The notes: generated from the letters alone by a model not told the origin. Numbered from the stretch's first letter, positions 17,747-27,186 are shown. The stretch: 64,000 nucleotides of DNA from Nocardia sp. (GCF_025465275.1 NZ_JAODNK010000064.1:1-64000); one strand, 5' to 3'. Program-made: numbers and translations.

Positions 17747-18553
17747 GTGCCCGCAAATCCCACTGCCGCTGAACTACTGGCGACCGTCGAAGCCTCTCCG
17801 CAGGCGGTAGGGGCGCACGATCGCGCAGCCTGGGTCGGCTTGTTCGCCGACAACGGCAGTATCGAGGATCCGGTCGGATCGCGGCCGCACATCGGCCGGG
17901 CCGCGATCGAACGGTTCTACGACACCTTCATCGGGCCCAATGGCATTGCCTTCGATATCGCCAATGATGTGGTGTGCGGCATGACGGTCTTCCGGGATCT
18001 GACCATTGCCACCACCATGTCGACCGGCGTCACCCTGCACGTGCCCATGCATCTGCGCTACGACCTGGCGGAGGTCGACGGTGTGCTGAAAATCCGTGCG
18101 CTGCGGGCGCATTGGGAACTGCCCGGCATGATCGCGCAGCTGCTGGGCTCGGGCGTGCAGGGGCTGGTGGCCGGCGCGAAGCTGGGCCCGCAGCTCCTCG
18201 CCAATCAGGGCATCGGCGGTGCGCTCGGTTTCATGAAGGGCATGCGCAGTGTCGGCGCGCCGGGCAAGCAGGCGGCGGGCCGGCTGCTGGATGCGGTGGG
18301 TCGTGGTGAGACCGCCGGCGCGCAGGGCGTGCTGGCTCCGGTGCCGCGCCTGGCCTGGGCGGGCGATGATCGAATGTCACTGGCGGACTTCACTGTTCGC
18401 GCGAAGGGGCTGCGCTGGAGCAAGCCCATCGCGGCGGGCCGGACGGTGACCGCTTCGGTGGAGACCCGCGACGGCCGCGGCGTAGCGGAACTCGATTTCA
18501 CCGATCGGGGCGCGCGCATCGAAGCCGTGCGGGTCTGCGTGCCGACCCGCTGA
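17747..18553 (+). CDS. two-part SnoaL/ketosteroid-isomerase-like protein
   Basis: 268 residues from GTG behind GGAGG (17738-17742). The first 130 residues form an NTF2/SnoaL-like domain (DRAAWVGLFADNGSIEDPVG, then HIGRAAIERFYDTFIGP), the fold of ketosteroid isomerases and polyketide cyclases. The C-terminal part, about 140 residues, has a helical linker and a second beta-rich stretch that I do not recognise. Such fusions are common in Nocardia and Mycobacterium near lipid genes. Catalytic activity is uncertain. Confidence 0.7.
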   Translation: MPANPTAAELLATVEASPQAVGAHDRAAWVGLFADNGSIEDPVGSRPHIGRAAIERFYDTFIGPNGIAFDIANDVVCGMTVFRDLTIATTMSTGVTLHVPMHLRYDLAEVDGVLKIRALRAHWELPGMIAQLLGSGVQGLVAGAKLGPQLLANQGIGGALGFMKGMRSVGAPGKQAAGRLLDAVGRGETAGAQGVLAPVPRLAWAGDDRMSLADFTVRAKGLRWSKPIAAGRTVTASVETRDGRGVAELDFTDRGARIEAVRVCVPTR

Positions 18554-18591
18554 ATCGGTAAGCGGCAGTGCTGAATCCGATCGCCGCCGGG

Positions 18592-18834
18592 CTAGTCCAG
18601 TAGTCCGGCGATCTCGGCGACCGGGCTGTTGGGGCTGAAATTACTGCCACCGGCCGCGCCGACGACCTTGCCGTGCACGGCGATCATCCACTGCCCGCAC
18701 ACGCAACGTAGGTACTGCACCGACCGGTGGGAGGACACGGGGGTGGGGGAGGGCCAAGCGCAGGAAGGGCATTCGGCTATCACCACCCCATCCTGCGCGG
18801 ATGTGCTCCGGCATACCCGGACCGACACGCACAA
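18592..18834 (-). CDS. small possible zinc-ribbon protein
   Basis: Up to 80 residues from a GTG start; an internal GTG giving VVIAECPSCAWP is also possible. Two cysteine pairs, CPSC and CVC, spaced about 27 residues apart, suggest a small metal-binding fold. No family is recognised. The reading frame is preferred over others here because of this cysteine arrangement and because it ends just past the SnoaL-like gene, with which it is convergent. It could still be spurious. Confidence 0.4.
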   Translation of the reverse strand: MCVSVRVCRSTSAQDGVVIAECPSCAWPSPTPVSSHRSVQYLRCVCGQWMIAVHGKVVGAAGGSNFSPNSPVAEIAGLLD

Positions 18835-18906
18835 GCCCGCAAACTTATTGCGACAATTGCCTGATTCACTCTGCGTGATTCACCAATGGATACAGGCGAA
18901 CTCGGA

Positions 18907-19923
18907 TCAGTTCGGAGTGGACCGTGCGCGCCGGACAGCGGTCGGCGTTGTGCCCCACCAGCGCTGGCAGCAGCGCGTGAAAGTGGACTGCTCGGACAGC
19001 CCGACCAGCGAGGCCACCTGGCTCATCGGCATGTCCGTGGTGGTGAGATAGCGCCGGGCCTCACCACGCCGCACGTCGTCCAGCAGCGTCGCGAAGGTGG
19101 TCCCCTCGGCCGTCAGCCGCCGCTGCAGGGTGCGCGGATGAATGGTGAGCAGCCGTGCGACAGCGCCGATTTCGGGTGCCGCGGTGCCGAGCAGCTTCTG
19201 CAGCGTGGTGCGCACCTGTGGCGTGACGGCCATGGATGCGTCCCCCGACTGCTGTGCGAGGAAGGCCATGGCGAGCCGATGCAGGTTCTCGTCGCCCCCG
19301 GAGAGCGGGCGGCCCGCCAGACTGCTCGGCACCCGCAGCAGCGCCGCCGGTCGCTCGATTCGCACTGGGGCGCCGAAGAATTCCTCGTACACGTGGATGG
19401 GCGCCGCCGGCCGATAAGGCAGCTCCACCGACCGCAATCCGTACCGATCCTCGGCCAGTCGCGCAATAGTGCGGTGTACGAACGCCAATCCCACGTCGGT
19501 GCCCTGCACCGGCGTCGGCAGTCCGGCCATGGTCACGCCGTACCGGAGCGCGATGACGTTGCGATCGCCGTAGGGATCCGGCTCCATGGTCAGGCTGAGC
19601 GATCGCGCGTGCACGAAGAGGTACCGGGAGGTGCACTCCAGCACATCGGCGAGGGTGGGTGAGTTCCGGATGGCGAGGGTGAGCGGCCCGAGCATGTCCA
19701 GGTCCTGCCGCCGCGACATGCGCAGTCCGAGATCGGGGCAATTCAGCTGCTGCGCCGCCAGCTCCATGGCCGCGGCCACCGCATGGTCCGGAATGAGCAG
19801 ATCGTCGGTGTCCAGGGCCTCGATGGGCAGGCCGCAGGCGGTGGCGAACTCCTCGGCATTGCCGCCGAGTTCGCCCACCGTCAGGCGGAATCCGCGCAGT
19901 CCCGCGGATCTGATGACCGACAT
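18907..19923 (-). CDS. AraC-family transcriptional regulator (VirS-like layout)
   Basis: 338 residues from the ATG at 19923. The N-terminal about 200 residues match the Arabinose_bd/DUF4437-like sensor of OruR and VirS-type regulators (IPDHAVAAAMELAAQQLNCPD and GLRMSRRQDLDMLGPL). The C-terminal AraC HTH (about 240-335) carries IHPRTLQRRLTAEGTTFATL and MSQVASLVGLSEQSTFTRCC. It diverges from the monooxygenase at 19994 with 70 bp between, so it probably controls that gene, as VirS controls mymA in Mycobacterium tuberculosis. The ligand is unknown. Confidence 0.85.
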   Translation of the reverse strand: MSVIRSAGLRGFRLTVGELGGNAEEFATACGLPIEALDTDDLLIPDHAVAAAMELAAQQLNCPDLGLRMSRRQDLDMLGPLTLAIRNSPTLADVLECTSRYLFVHARSLSLTMEPDPYGDRNVIALRYGVTMAGLPTPVQGTDVGLAFVHRTIARLAEDRYGLRSVELPYRPAAPIHVYEEFFGAPVRIERPAALLRVPSSLAGRPLSGGDENLHRLAMAFLAQQSGDASMAVTPQVRTTLQKLLGTAAPEIGAVARLLTIHPRTLQRRLTAEGTTFATLLDDVRRGEARRYLTTTDMPMSQVASLVGLSEQSTFTRCCQRWWGTTPTAVRRARSTPN

Positions 19924-19993
19924 GTCGTCCAGAATCAAATACTTGTCGCGCAAAGTCAAGAAAGGACTGCCCGGCGCACACAGACTGGAGATC

Positions 19994-21490
19994 ATGAGCG
20001 ACGCGACTTCCGTCACAGCCGAGCACCTCGATGTCGTCATCGTCGGGGCCGGACTCTCCGGCATCGGCGCGGCCTACCGATTGCAGGCCGAGCATCCCGG
20101 CCGCAGCTACGCCATTCTCGAATCGCGCGCGGCACTCGGCGGTACCTGGGACCTGTTCCGCTACCCGGGCGTGCGCTCGGACTCGGACATGTTCACCCTC
20201 GGCTACCCGTTCAAACCGTGGCGGGACGCCAAGTCCATTGCCGACGGGCCGTCCATCCTGCGCTATATCGAGGACACGGCGGCCGAGAACGGCATCGACC
20301 GCCACATTCGCTTCGACACCAAAGTCACTGCGGCACAATGGGACAGCGCCGCCTCGCACTGGACCCTGACGCTGGCGGTCCGCACCGCCGACGGGCTCGA
20401 AGAACGCACGCTCACCTGTGGATTCCTGTACTCGTGTGCCGGTTACTACAACTACGAGCACGGCCACGAACCCGCCTTCCCGGGCCTCGAGGACTTCGCG
20501 GGGCAGGTCGTGCATCCCCAATTCTGGCCGGAGAACCTGGATTACACCGGGAAGAAGGTCGTGGTCATCGGCAGCGGCGCGACCGCCGTCACGCTGGTGC
20601 CCGCCATGGCCGAGCAGGCCGCACAGGTGACCATGCTGCAGCGCAGCCCCACCTGGATCTCCGCCGTCCCGGGCCGCGACAAGATCGCCGACCGGCTGCG
20701 CGAACTGCTGCCGCCGGAGCTTGCGCACCGCGTCATCCGCACCAAGAACATTCTCTTCAATCTCGGCTTCTACCAGTACTGCCGGCGTCGCCCCGAATCC
20801 GCGCGCAAGATGCTGACCGGGCTCACCACGCGAATCCTGAAGGACGAGAGCCTGGTTGCCGAGCACTTCACGCCGACCTACAACCCGTGGGATCAGCGGC
20901 TGTGCGCGGTGCCGGACGCCGACTTCTTCAAGGCCATGCGCAAGGGCAAGGCCGAGGTGGTCACCGATCACATCGATACCTTTGTGCCGGAGGGCATTCG
21001 GCTGAAGTCGGGCCGGGTGCTGGAGGCCGATATCGTCATCACCGCCACCGGACTGCAGCTGCTGGCCTTCGGCGGCATCGGCCTCACCGTGGACGGCGCG
21101 CCCGTCGATCTGTCCGAGCAGTTCGTCTGGCAGGGCACCATGATGACCGGCGTGCCCAACTTCGCGGTGTGCATCGGCTACACCAATGCCTCCTGGACGC
21201 TGCGCGCCGACCTCACCTCGCGGCTGGTCTGCAAAGTTCTGGCATACATGGATCGCGAGGGCTATTCGGCGGTTGTGCCGAAGCCGGAGCGTGTGCTCGG
21301 GGAGCGCCCGCTGCTGGATCTGGCCTCCGGATATGTCCAGCGCTCGATTGCCGAATTCCCCCGCCAGGGCGACCGGCATCCGTGGCAGGTGCGGCAGAAC
21401 TACCTGCTGGACTCGGCCACCACCATGCGCACCGATCTGCGCAAGACCCTGCGCCCCGTGACTGTGGAAAAGACTCCTGCGCGAGTGTGA
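19994..21490 (+). CDS. EthA/MymA-like Baeyer-Villiger flavin monooxygenase
   Basis: 498 residues from the ATG at 19994. N-terminal FAD motif VIVGAGLSGIGAAYR (residues 15-29), GGTWDLFRYPGVRSDSD (49-65), the Baeyer-Villiger fingerprint FAGQVVHPQFWP (168-179), then NADPH motif VVIGSGATAV (190-199). This is the pattern of EthA/MymA-type monooxygenases that insert oxygen into ketones or oxidise sulphur and amines with NADPH and O2. It is transcribed away from the AraC regulator. The EthA-like PFKPW segment is also present. Substrate unknown; likely a cyclic ketone, steroid or lipid derivative. Confidence 0.9.
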   Translation: MSDATSVTAEHLDVVIVGAGLSGIGAAYRLQAEHPGRSYAILESRAALGGTWDLFRYPGVRSDSDMFTLGYPFKPWRDAKSIADGPSILRYIEDTAAENGIDRHIRFDTKVTAAQWDSAASHWTLTLAVRTADGLEERTLTCGFLYSCAGYYNYEHGHEPAFPGLEDFAGQVVHPQFWPENLDYTGKKVVVIGSGATAVTLVPAMAEQAAQVTMLQRSPTWISAVPGRDKIADRLRELLPPELAHRVIRTKNILFNLGFYQYCRRRPESARKMLTGLTTRILKDESLVAEHFTPTYNPWDQRLCAVPDADFFKAMRKGKAEVVTDHIDTFVPEGIRLKSGRVLEADIVITATGLQLLAFGGIGLTVDGAPVDLSEQFVWQGTMMTGVPNFAVCIGYTNASWTLRADLTSRLVCKVLAYMDREGYSAVVPKPERVLGERPLLDLASGYVQRSIAEFPRQGDRHPWQVRQNYLLDSATTMRTDLRKTLRPVTVEKTPARV

Positions 21491-21580
21491 AGCGAGATCG
21501 GCGGCGGTAAATCCCGTGGCCGGACACGAGGGTGGGGCGAGGTCCGGGCGTCGGTGCGCGGGGTGGATAGCATCGGAGCC

Positions 21581-22228
21581 ATGAGCTCCAAGCGTACGGT
21601 GGCGGCAGCAGCAGCGGTGGCGGTACTCGGATCGGTGGCGTGGCTGGTCCCGGTGACAGCGTCCGCGGCGCCGCCCGCCGTGGTCGATCTCTGGACGGTC
21701 CCGACCGCGCCCGCCGAGACCGCGACGCTGATCGTCGCCTACAGCTTCGGCAATCGCCTTCCGGCGGGCGCGGATTCGACACGCACCATCGGTGACCCGG
21801 GACCGGTCAACGAGGCGCTGGCCGCCGCGGTGGTGGCCGCGCGCGGCGATCGTGGCATTCCGGTCTACGCGCAGACCGAGATCGCCGAAGTCCTGAAGTC
21901 CCGCTACGGCATGACCGATGTGGTCGCCATCGATCCGGACCGGGCCGCCGACGGGACGCTCGTCTACCTCTCCACCGACGGTGTGGCCGCCAAGGTCGCG
22001 GAACTGCGCGGTGGAGCCGTGGCGACCGATACAGCGGCCGTGGTGGCCTTCCAGGATCACCTGTGGCGGGCCACCCGCACCACGGCCAAGCGGGGTTTCG
22101 ACGCTTTCGCGCCGACCGGTGTGGTGATGCCGAACCAGTACGACCCGCAATCCGGTCAGCTCTGGACCACCAGTCCGATCCTGTACCTGCCCACCGATTA
22201 CGCGGGCCGGCTGGCGCTGCTGAAATAG
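21581..22228 (+). CDS. secreted protein of unknown function
   Basis: 215 residues from the ATG at 21581. A signal peptide is clear: MSSKRTV, then a hydrophobic run to an Ala-x-Ala site (VTASAAPP, about residues 25-30). The mature protein starts VVDLWTVPTAPAETATLIVA and contains GNRLPAGADSTRTIGDPGPV; it resembles no family I can name, although the alternation of strands and the PxNEALAAAV helix suggest a Rossmann-like fold. The next gene (Rv3235 type) starts 125 bp downstream. Confidence 0.6.
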   Translation: MSSKRTVAAAAAVAVLGSVAWLVPVTASAAPPAVVDLWTVPTAPAETATLIVAYSFGNRLPAGADSTRTIGDPGPVNEALAAAVVAARGDRGIPVYAQTEIAEVLKSRYGMTDVVAIDPDRAADGTLVYLSTDGVAAKVAELRGGAVATDTAAVVAFQDHLWRATRTTAKRGFDAFAPTGVVMPNQYDPQSGQLWTTSPILYLPTDYAGRLALLK

Positions 22229-22353
22229 GCGCGAGTACCCGACACTCCGGGACCGGGTGCGCGAGCTTCGATTTCGGCTTTACCGCAGCTCACACGCCTG
22301 CCAGGCTGGCGGCACTGCCCAGTCGGCAGATTGCCGCGGCGAGGGGAGCGCAG

Positions 22354-22860
22354 ATGGTATTCGAGGGTGGATTCGTGCGGCCCGCACCGCAGTTGGAGCC
22401 GTCAGCGGCGCAACCGCGCCAGCCCCCATGTCGCAATCGAGCCTTCCGGAATGCGACGGAGCGGCGCTCCGGAACCGTTGCCCTACAACGGGTATTACGG
22501 GCTTCGCACGCTGCGAAATCCGGCGCTTGTGACGAATCCGACGTGGTAGCCCGGCAATTCGCCGCCGCGGCCCTGCGGGTTGCGCTGGAGGTGCTCGACG
22601 GCCGTAGATCTCCGCTACAACTGCGCCCGCTCGCCGACACCGGAGTTATCGCCGCATTGCGCACGGTGGCCGACCGCGGTCAGGTCCCGGGGCGTGGTCT
22701 CGGGGGCGCGACCCTCACCAGGGTGGATGTGATCATGGCCGGGTCGCGGGCGGCGGAAGTGTGTGCGGGATACGACCGGGGAACGCGGCATTTCGCGCTC
22801 GCCGCCCGCATTGTCCGCGGTCGTTCCGGGTGGCGCTTGACCGCATTCCGGGTGTTCTGA
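22354..22860 (+). CDS. Rv3235-family protein
   Basis: 168 residues from the ATG at 22354 (GAGGGGAG upstream). The N-terminal half is proline- and arginine-rich and variable; the C-terminal 100 residues hold the family pattern: ARQFAAAALRVALEVLDGRR, then PLADTGVIAALRTV, an R-V-D-V-I-M-A-G strand, AEVCAGYDRGTRHFALAARI and a closing WRLTAFRVF. These small actinobacterial proteins are typically found near secA and have unproven function. No secA is in the window. Confidence 0.7.
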   Translation: MVFEGGFVRPAPQLEPSAAQPRQPPCRNRAFRNATERRSGTVALQRVLRASHAAKSGACDESDVVARQFAAAALRVALEVLDGRRSPLQLRPLADTGVIAALRTVADRGQVPGRGLGGATLTRVDVIMAGSRAAEVCAGYDRGTRHFALAARIVRGRSGWRLTAFRVF

Positions 22861-22994
22861 AGACCTTCCGGTCTCTGCGGTAATAGCAGAATAGTCTGAT
22901 CTCACGCAATTCGATTCGCGCCTGGTTTGAAACCTCCCTCCCGCGGCATTAGCATTTCGGCGAATAGCGGCACCTCTACGTGGAAGGGCAGTCC

Positions 22995-23339
22995 ATGGCG
23001 AAGAAAGTCACCGTAACTCTGGTTGACGACTACGACGGCGAATCGAAGGCCGACGAGACAGTCTTTTTCTCGATCGACGGTTCGGATTACGAGATCGATC
23101 TGTCGATCAAGAACGCCGGCAAGCTGCGGGAGTCTCTCGAGCCGTGGGCCGAGAAGGCCCGCAAGGTGGGTCGTTCCAAGCAGCGCAAGGTGGGGGCTGT
23201 CACCGGCCGCACCCGCCCCGCTGTGGATCGGGAAGAGAGCACCGCGATCCGGGAATGGGCACGGGCTCAAGGGCACCAGGTCTCCTCGCGCGGCCGTATC
23301 CCGGCCGAGATCGTCGAGGCGTACCAGCGGGCGAAGTAA
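22995..23339 (+). CDS. lsr2: Lsr2 nucleoid-associated protein
   Basis: 114 residues from ATG. The N-terminal dimerisation domain starts [15 protein letters not shown] and includes [14 protein letters not shown]. The C-terminal DNA-binding domain has [20 protein letters not shown] with the RGR AT-hook-like triplet, and ends in VEAYQRAK. Lsr2 is the H-NS analogue of actinobacteria; it binds AT-rich DNA and silences acquired genes. Length is standard. It is followed by a large hairpin and a convergent SARP gene whose own upstream region is AT-rich. Confidence 0.96.
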   Translation: MAKKVTVTLVDDYDGESKADETVFFSIDGSDYEIDLSIKNAGKLRESLEPWAEKARKVGRSKQRKVGAVTGRTRPAVDREESTAIREWARAQGHQVSSRGRIPAEIVEAYQRAK

Positions 23340-23340
23340 T

Positions 23341-23421
23341 AACGGGCAAAAAATCTGCCCGCGGGGAAATTCGGTAGGAGCCGGTGGCCATGGTCACTGG
23401 CTCCTTACCATTTGCCCGTTG
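23341..23421. terminator. bidirectional terminator between lsr2 and the SARP gene
   Basis: Two nested inverted repeats: outer arms AACGGGCAAA (23341-23350) and TTTGCCCGTT (23411-23420), inner arms GGTAGGAGCCGGTG and CACTGGCTCCTTACC around a short loop (about 23373-23409). The outer left arm is followed by a run of A. Position between convergent genes supports a shared terminator. Confidence 0.75.
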
Positions 23422-26400
23422 TTATGCCACACGCAGTAGCGAATCTCCAGTTACCGGCAGTTCGGTGCGGATTCGTTCCAGTAGTAGCCGCGCGCGTTCG
23501 CGATGTTCCGCCGCGGCAGCACGGTCGCCGAGAGCCTCCGCCAGCTCGGCCAGCACCGCATCCATCGGGCCGAAAGCGGTCGTACCGCTTTCGATGCCGA
23601 TGACCGTGCCGGAGTGCGGGGCCAAGTATTCGAAGAGTGCGCGAATATCCGCGGTCTCGCCGAGTGCGATCGCGGTACGCGCCCGCATCGCCGACATGAG
23701 TACCGGATACATCTCCTCGCGCACCCGGTCCGTCGCCGCGTAGACGGGACGAGCGATGGCCGGCTTCCCCGCGTGCACCAGTGCGAGCGAGTACGCCTGC
23801 CCGAAAATGCTCGGCAGCTCCGTGTACATCTCTGCGAGGCGTTCGACGAGCCCCGACAGATCACCGCGCGCCCATCCGATCGCGGTGGCGCAGAACAGTT
23901 CCACCTCGGCGACGTTCGTTGCCCCGGACCGCGCTATGCGCCGCCCGAATCGCTCGTAGAGCTGCTCCGACAGATCGATATCCCCGCGCAGTAACTCCAT
24001 GGTGGCGGCGAGGCAGCTCACCATATCCAGCAGTGGCTGCAGCTGCCCCTCGTCCGCGTATTCCACCGCATCGACGGCTCGCCGCGCCGCTTCCCGCAGA
24101 TCGGCATGGGCCACCGCCGCCCGATACCCCAGATGCTGTGCCAGCGCCTGATACTCCGCCAGCCCCGCACCTGTGGCCACCTGCTCCAACTCGGCCGCCA
24201 GCGCGGCGAACTCGGGCCCGTAGTCGAACTCCAGGTAGGTCGCCGCATTGATTGCCGCACAGCGCAATTCGGGATCACCGAGACTCCGTGCCAGCCGCAC
24301 CGCCTGCAGCGCCAGCCGCTGCCCGCCCGCGTACTCGTCCAGTCCGGCCTCGAAGGTCGCCGCGATCAGCAGCAGAATCAACGACTCCGGTGACCGGTCC
24401 TCGCTCACCCCGTAGGCGTCACCGGGCAGCCACACCAGCTCGCTCTTCGAAAGGGGTTGTCCAACCGCGGTTTCCGCTACTGCGATGGTTGTGCGCAGCC
24501 CACCGGGGCTCGCCTCCCGGCCGACATCGAGCGCAGCGCCCGGGACCTGATCGGCCGCAGTGGGCAGCCGATACGGGGCCAGCGCGCGGGCCAGCGCCTG
24601 GCGGATGCGGTGATCCGGGGTGCCCCACTCGCGGGCGGCCCAGATCGCGGGGGCGCGCCAGCAGGTGAGCGCACGGATGCGAAGGTTCTCGCCGCCCAGA
24701 TCCTCGGCGAGCGTGAGGGCGCGGGCGCGCTCGGCGCGGGCCGCACGATGCTGATTGTCGTAGGCGAGCGCGGTGACCAGCGTGCAGCGGGTATCGAGCA
24801 GCGCGGTGCGGTCCGCACGGTCGGCGTGGTCAGCGGCATCGCCCGCGAGTTCGTGTAGTTCGACGGCCGCGCGCAGCAGCCGGACGGTCTCACTGCGCAT
24901 ACGGCGGTCCATCCGGCGGCGGGCGGCGGCGCGCACCAATTCGATGGCGGTCCTCGCGGTTTCGGCGCTCGCACCCAGGATGGCGTGCCGGGCCAGTACC
25001 TCCGGATCGCGGGCCAGGGCCGGGTAGGCCTCGGCGTGCTCTTCGAGCAGTTCCAGTGCGGCCCAGTGCATTCGGCCGCGCCGCAGCGCCGGAATGCCGA
25101 GGTACACCGCATCGCGGATGAGCGCGTGTTCGAAGGCGATGGTGCCGGTGCGCCCGCTGCCGACCAGCCCGGCCGCCTCGGCGGCGGCGATCAGATCGAT
25201 CAGCGTGTCCTTGGGCAGCCCCGCCGCCAGGCTGAGAATGCCGAGCTCGCTGCCCGCACCCCAGATCGAAATATGCTGCAGCACCGCGGTGACACCGGCG
25301 GGCAGCTGTGCGACGCGATTGTCGATCAGGTCCCGGATGGACTCCGGCACCTGCTCCAGGCTGCCGTGCGCGGCGAGTAGTTTGGCCAGCTCCCGGACGA
25401 AGAGCGGATTGCCGCCGGTGCGTGCGTGCAGCTGGGCCAGTACGTCGTCACTCAACGTCGGCAGTCCGGCCGCCTGGGCCGTCTGCCGCGTCCCGGCCAG
25501 ATCCAGGCCGTTCAATTCCAATGCCGCGGCGGTGTACTGGGCGAGTGCGGCCGCCGTATTGTGCACCACCGGACCGGCTTCCGACCGCCGCATGGTGACC
25601 AGCACCAGTACGGGTTCCTCACGAAGCCAGTTCACCACCTGGCGCAGCACCTGCAGCGTGGCGGTATCGGCGCGGTGCACATCCTCCAGCAGCAGCGCCA
25701 CCGGTCCGGAAGCGGCCGCGTTCCTACACGATTGGGCGAGTTTGCGGGAGAGCGTGAAGGCGTCGTCGGCGTCGGTGTCGGGCCCCGGCACCGTCGAAAT
25801 CGGCGCCGCGGTGGCGGCTTCGAGGCCGCTGTGAATCTCCGACCAGGCCCAGGCCGGGGGCGCGCCGTCGATCTCCGGGCAGTCGCCGGTCGCCACCGTC
25901 CAGCCGGTGGTAGTCAGCGCGGCCAGGGCGGTTTCGGCCAGCGTCGTTTTGCCGATGCCGGCCTCACCGGACATCCAGACGAGCCGGAGGCCGCCGCTGC
26001 GCGTCGCCGCGGCCAGGGTGAGCAGTTCCGAGAGTTCGGCGGCATAGCCGGTGGCGGAAGGGGTTTCGGCGGGGGTGGTGCTGCCGCCGCTGTGCAGCAG
26101 CACCGGCCGATCATCGGCCTCGGCCGCCGGGACCAGCGGTGTCAGATCCGCGGAGTGGGTGAGGATCGCGGTCTCGAGGTGGCGCAGGGCAGGCCCCGGA
26201 TCGACGCCGAATTCATCGCCCAGGAATTCGCGTGAGCGCCGAATGGTGTTGAGCGCCTCCAATTGCTGGCCGAGCTGATATTGCGCGATCGCGAGCAGCC
26301 GGACGAGTTCCTCACGCCCGGGGTGTGCGCCGAACAGCCCCCGCAGCCCGATGACGACCTCGCCCCAGCGGCCGAGTTCGAGTTTGGCCTGGGCATCGAG

Positions 26401-26922
26401 TTCGATGGCGGTCAGATGCAGATCGTCGAGCCGATGGGCTTCCGGTGCGGCCCATTCGATGTCGGCGAACGCCTCCAGCGCCGGACCGCGCCATTGTGTG
26501 AGCATCGCCTCCAGCATGGTGTTGCGCTCGAGCGGAGTCGGCCGGGTTTCGGGATTGCTGATCAGTTCCTGATAGGCGCGCAGTTGTTCTTCGAAGTGCC
26601 ACGCATCTACGGCATTCTCGGCGATTCGCAGTGCATAACCGGACGATTCGGACACAATGTGCCGGGAGGGCGCGCGCCGCGGCCGATCCGGTTCGAACAA
26701 CCGCCGCAGATTGTGGATATGTACCTGCAGTACCGAGGAGGCCTTGGACGGAGGATGCCCGGCCCACAGGTCTTCGATCAGGCGTTCAGTGCTCACAGCC
26801 TGGCCGTGCGCCACGATCAGGCGGCCGAGGACAGCGCGCTGCATAGGGGTTCCGAGGGGAGCCTCCTGGCCGTCGATGGACATGTACAGGGGCCCGAGCA
26901 CTCTGATCTCCGGCCCTGCCAT
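23422..26922 (-). CDS. SARP (AfsR/BTAD) regulator with AAA ATPase domain
   Basis: 1166 residues from the ATG at 26922 behind GAGGAGGGG. Order: an OmpR-type winged helix (about 1-100, TPMQRAVLGRLIVAHGQAVS to VHIHNLRRLF), the bacterial transcriptional activation domain (about 105-255), an AAA/NB-type ATPase with Walker A GEAGIGKTT (319-327) and Walker B ALLLEDVHRAD (about 405-415), then about 700 residues of helical repeats of LuxR/LAL or TPR kind. Large SARPs activate secondary metabolism genes; no biosynthetic cluster is adjacent, so its targets are elsewhere or it responds to nutrient state. Convergent with lsr2. Confidence 0.9.
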   Translation of the reverse strand: MAGPEIRVLGPLYMSIDGQEAPLGTPMQRAVLGRLIVAHGQAVSTERLIEDLWAGHPPSKASSVLQVHIHNLRRLFEPDRPRRAPSRHIVSESSGYALRIAENAVDAWHFEEQLRAYQELISNPETRPTPLERNTMLEAMLTQWRGPALEAFADIEWAAPEAHRLDDLHLTAIELDAQAKLELGRWGEVVIGLRGLFGAHPGREELVRLLAIAQYQLGQQLEALNTIRRSREFLGDEFGVDPGPALRHLETAILTHSADLTPLVPAAEADDRPVLLHSGGSTTPAETPSATGYAAELSELLTLAAATRSGGLRLVWMSGEAGIGKTTLAETALAALTTTGWTVATGDCPEIDGAPPAWAWSEIHSGLEAATAAPISTVPGPDTDADDAFTLSRKLAQSCRNAAASGPVALLLEDVHRADTATLQVLRQVVNWLREEPVLVLVTMRRSEAGPVVHNTAAALAQYTAAALELNGLDLAGTRQTAQAAGLPTLSDDVLAQLHARTGGNPLFVRELAKLLAAHGSLEQVPESIRDLIDNRVAQLPAGVTAVLQHISIWGAGSELGILSLAAGLPKDTLIDLIAAAEAAGLVGSGRTGTIAFEHALIRDAVYLGIPALRRGRMHWAALELLEEHAEAYPALARDPEVLARHAILGASAETARTAIELVRAAARRRMDRRMRSETVRLLRAAVELHELAGDAADHADRADRTALLDTRCTLVTALAYDNQHRAARAERARALTLAEDLGGENLRIRALTCWRAPAIWAAREWGTPDHRIRQALARALAPYRLPTAADQVPGAALDVGREASPGGLRTTIAVAETAVGQPLSKSELVWLPGDAYGVSEDRSPESLILLLIAATFEAGLDEYAGGQRLALQAVRLARSLGDPELRCAAINAATYLEFDYGPEFAALAAELEQVATGAGLAEYQALAQHLGYRAAVAHADLREAARRAVDAVEYADEGQLQPLLDMVSCLAATMELLRGDIDLSEQLYERFGRRIARSGATNVAEVELFCATAIGWARGDLSGLVERLAEMYTELPSIFGQAYSLALVHAGKPAIARPVYAATDRVREEMYPVLMSAMRARTAIALGETADIRALFEYLAPHSGTVIGIESGTTAFGPMDAVLAELAEALGDRAAAAEHRERARLLLERIRTELPVTGDSLLRVA

Positions 26923-26945
26923 CCCGACCCCTCCTCGTAGCAAAA

Positions 26946-26962
26946 GCAAACTGGACGTTTGC
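26946..26962. promoter_or_regulatory. palindrome upstream of the SARP gene
   Basis: GCAAAC and GTTTGC flank TGGAC, a perfect 6+6 inverted repeat 24 bp before the SARP start; another GTTTGC half-site lies at 27006-27011. Its place and symmetry suggest a binding site, possibly for the regulator itself. Confidence 0.4.
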
Positions 26963-27073
26963 CATAAGAAGAGCACTATCCCTCAAAAAGTCGAAGATGC
27001 CAAAAGTTTGCACGATAGTTGTCGAATGGTTACGGATGGTCCGGGAAGTCGGCCTGTTCGCGTGCTAAGGCCA

Positions 27074-27094
27074 ATTGTTCTAATTGCTAACAAT
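27074..27094. promoter_or_regulatory. AT-rich inverted repeat
   Basis: ATTGTT and AACAAT are separated by nine bases, in the locally AT-rich gap (26923-27186) between the SARP gene and the small ORF at 27187. It could be an operator or an Lsr2-responsive site; nothing else supports either. Confidence 0.3.
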
Positions 27095-27186
27095 ATCCCG
27101 GTGTGACCTGACCCGGTCGGAAGTGAATTGGAAGAGCCATGGCGGATGCTTTCGGGTGGAAACAAGCCTGAGGAAGGGTGGTTTAC

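Noticed and set aside
18641..18832. Other small frame overlapping the zinc-ribbon-like ORF
   Set aside because: No cysteine pattern or ribosome-binding site; less plausible than the frame reported.
19061..22150. A 1029-residue minus-strand open frame over the monooxygenase and regulator genes
   Set aside because: It is a shadow frame in high-GC DNA; both underlying genes have clear family motifs and the shadow has none.
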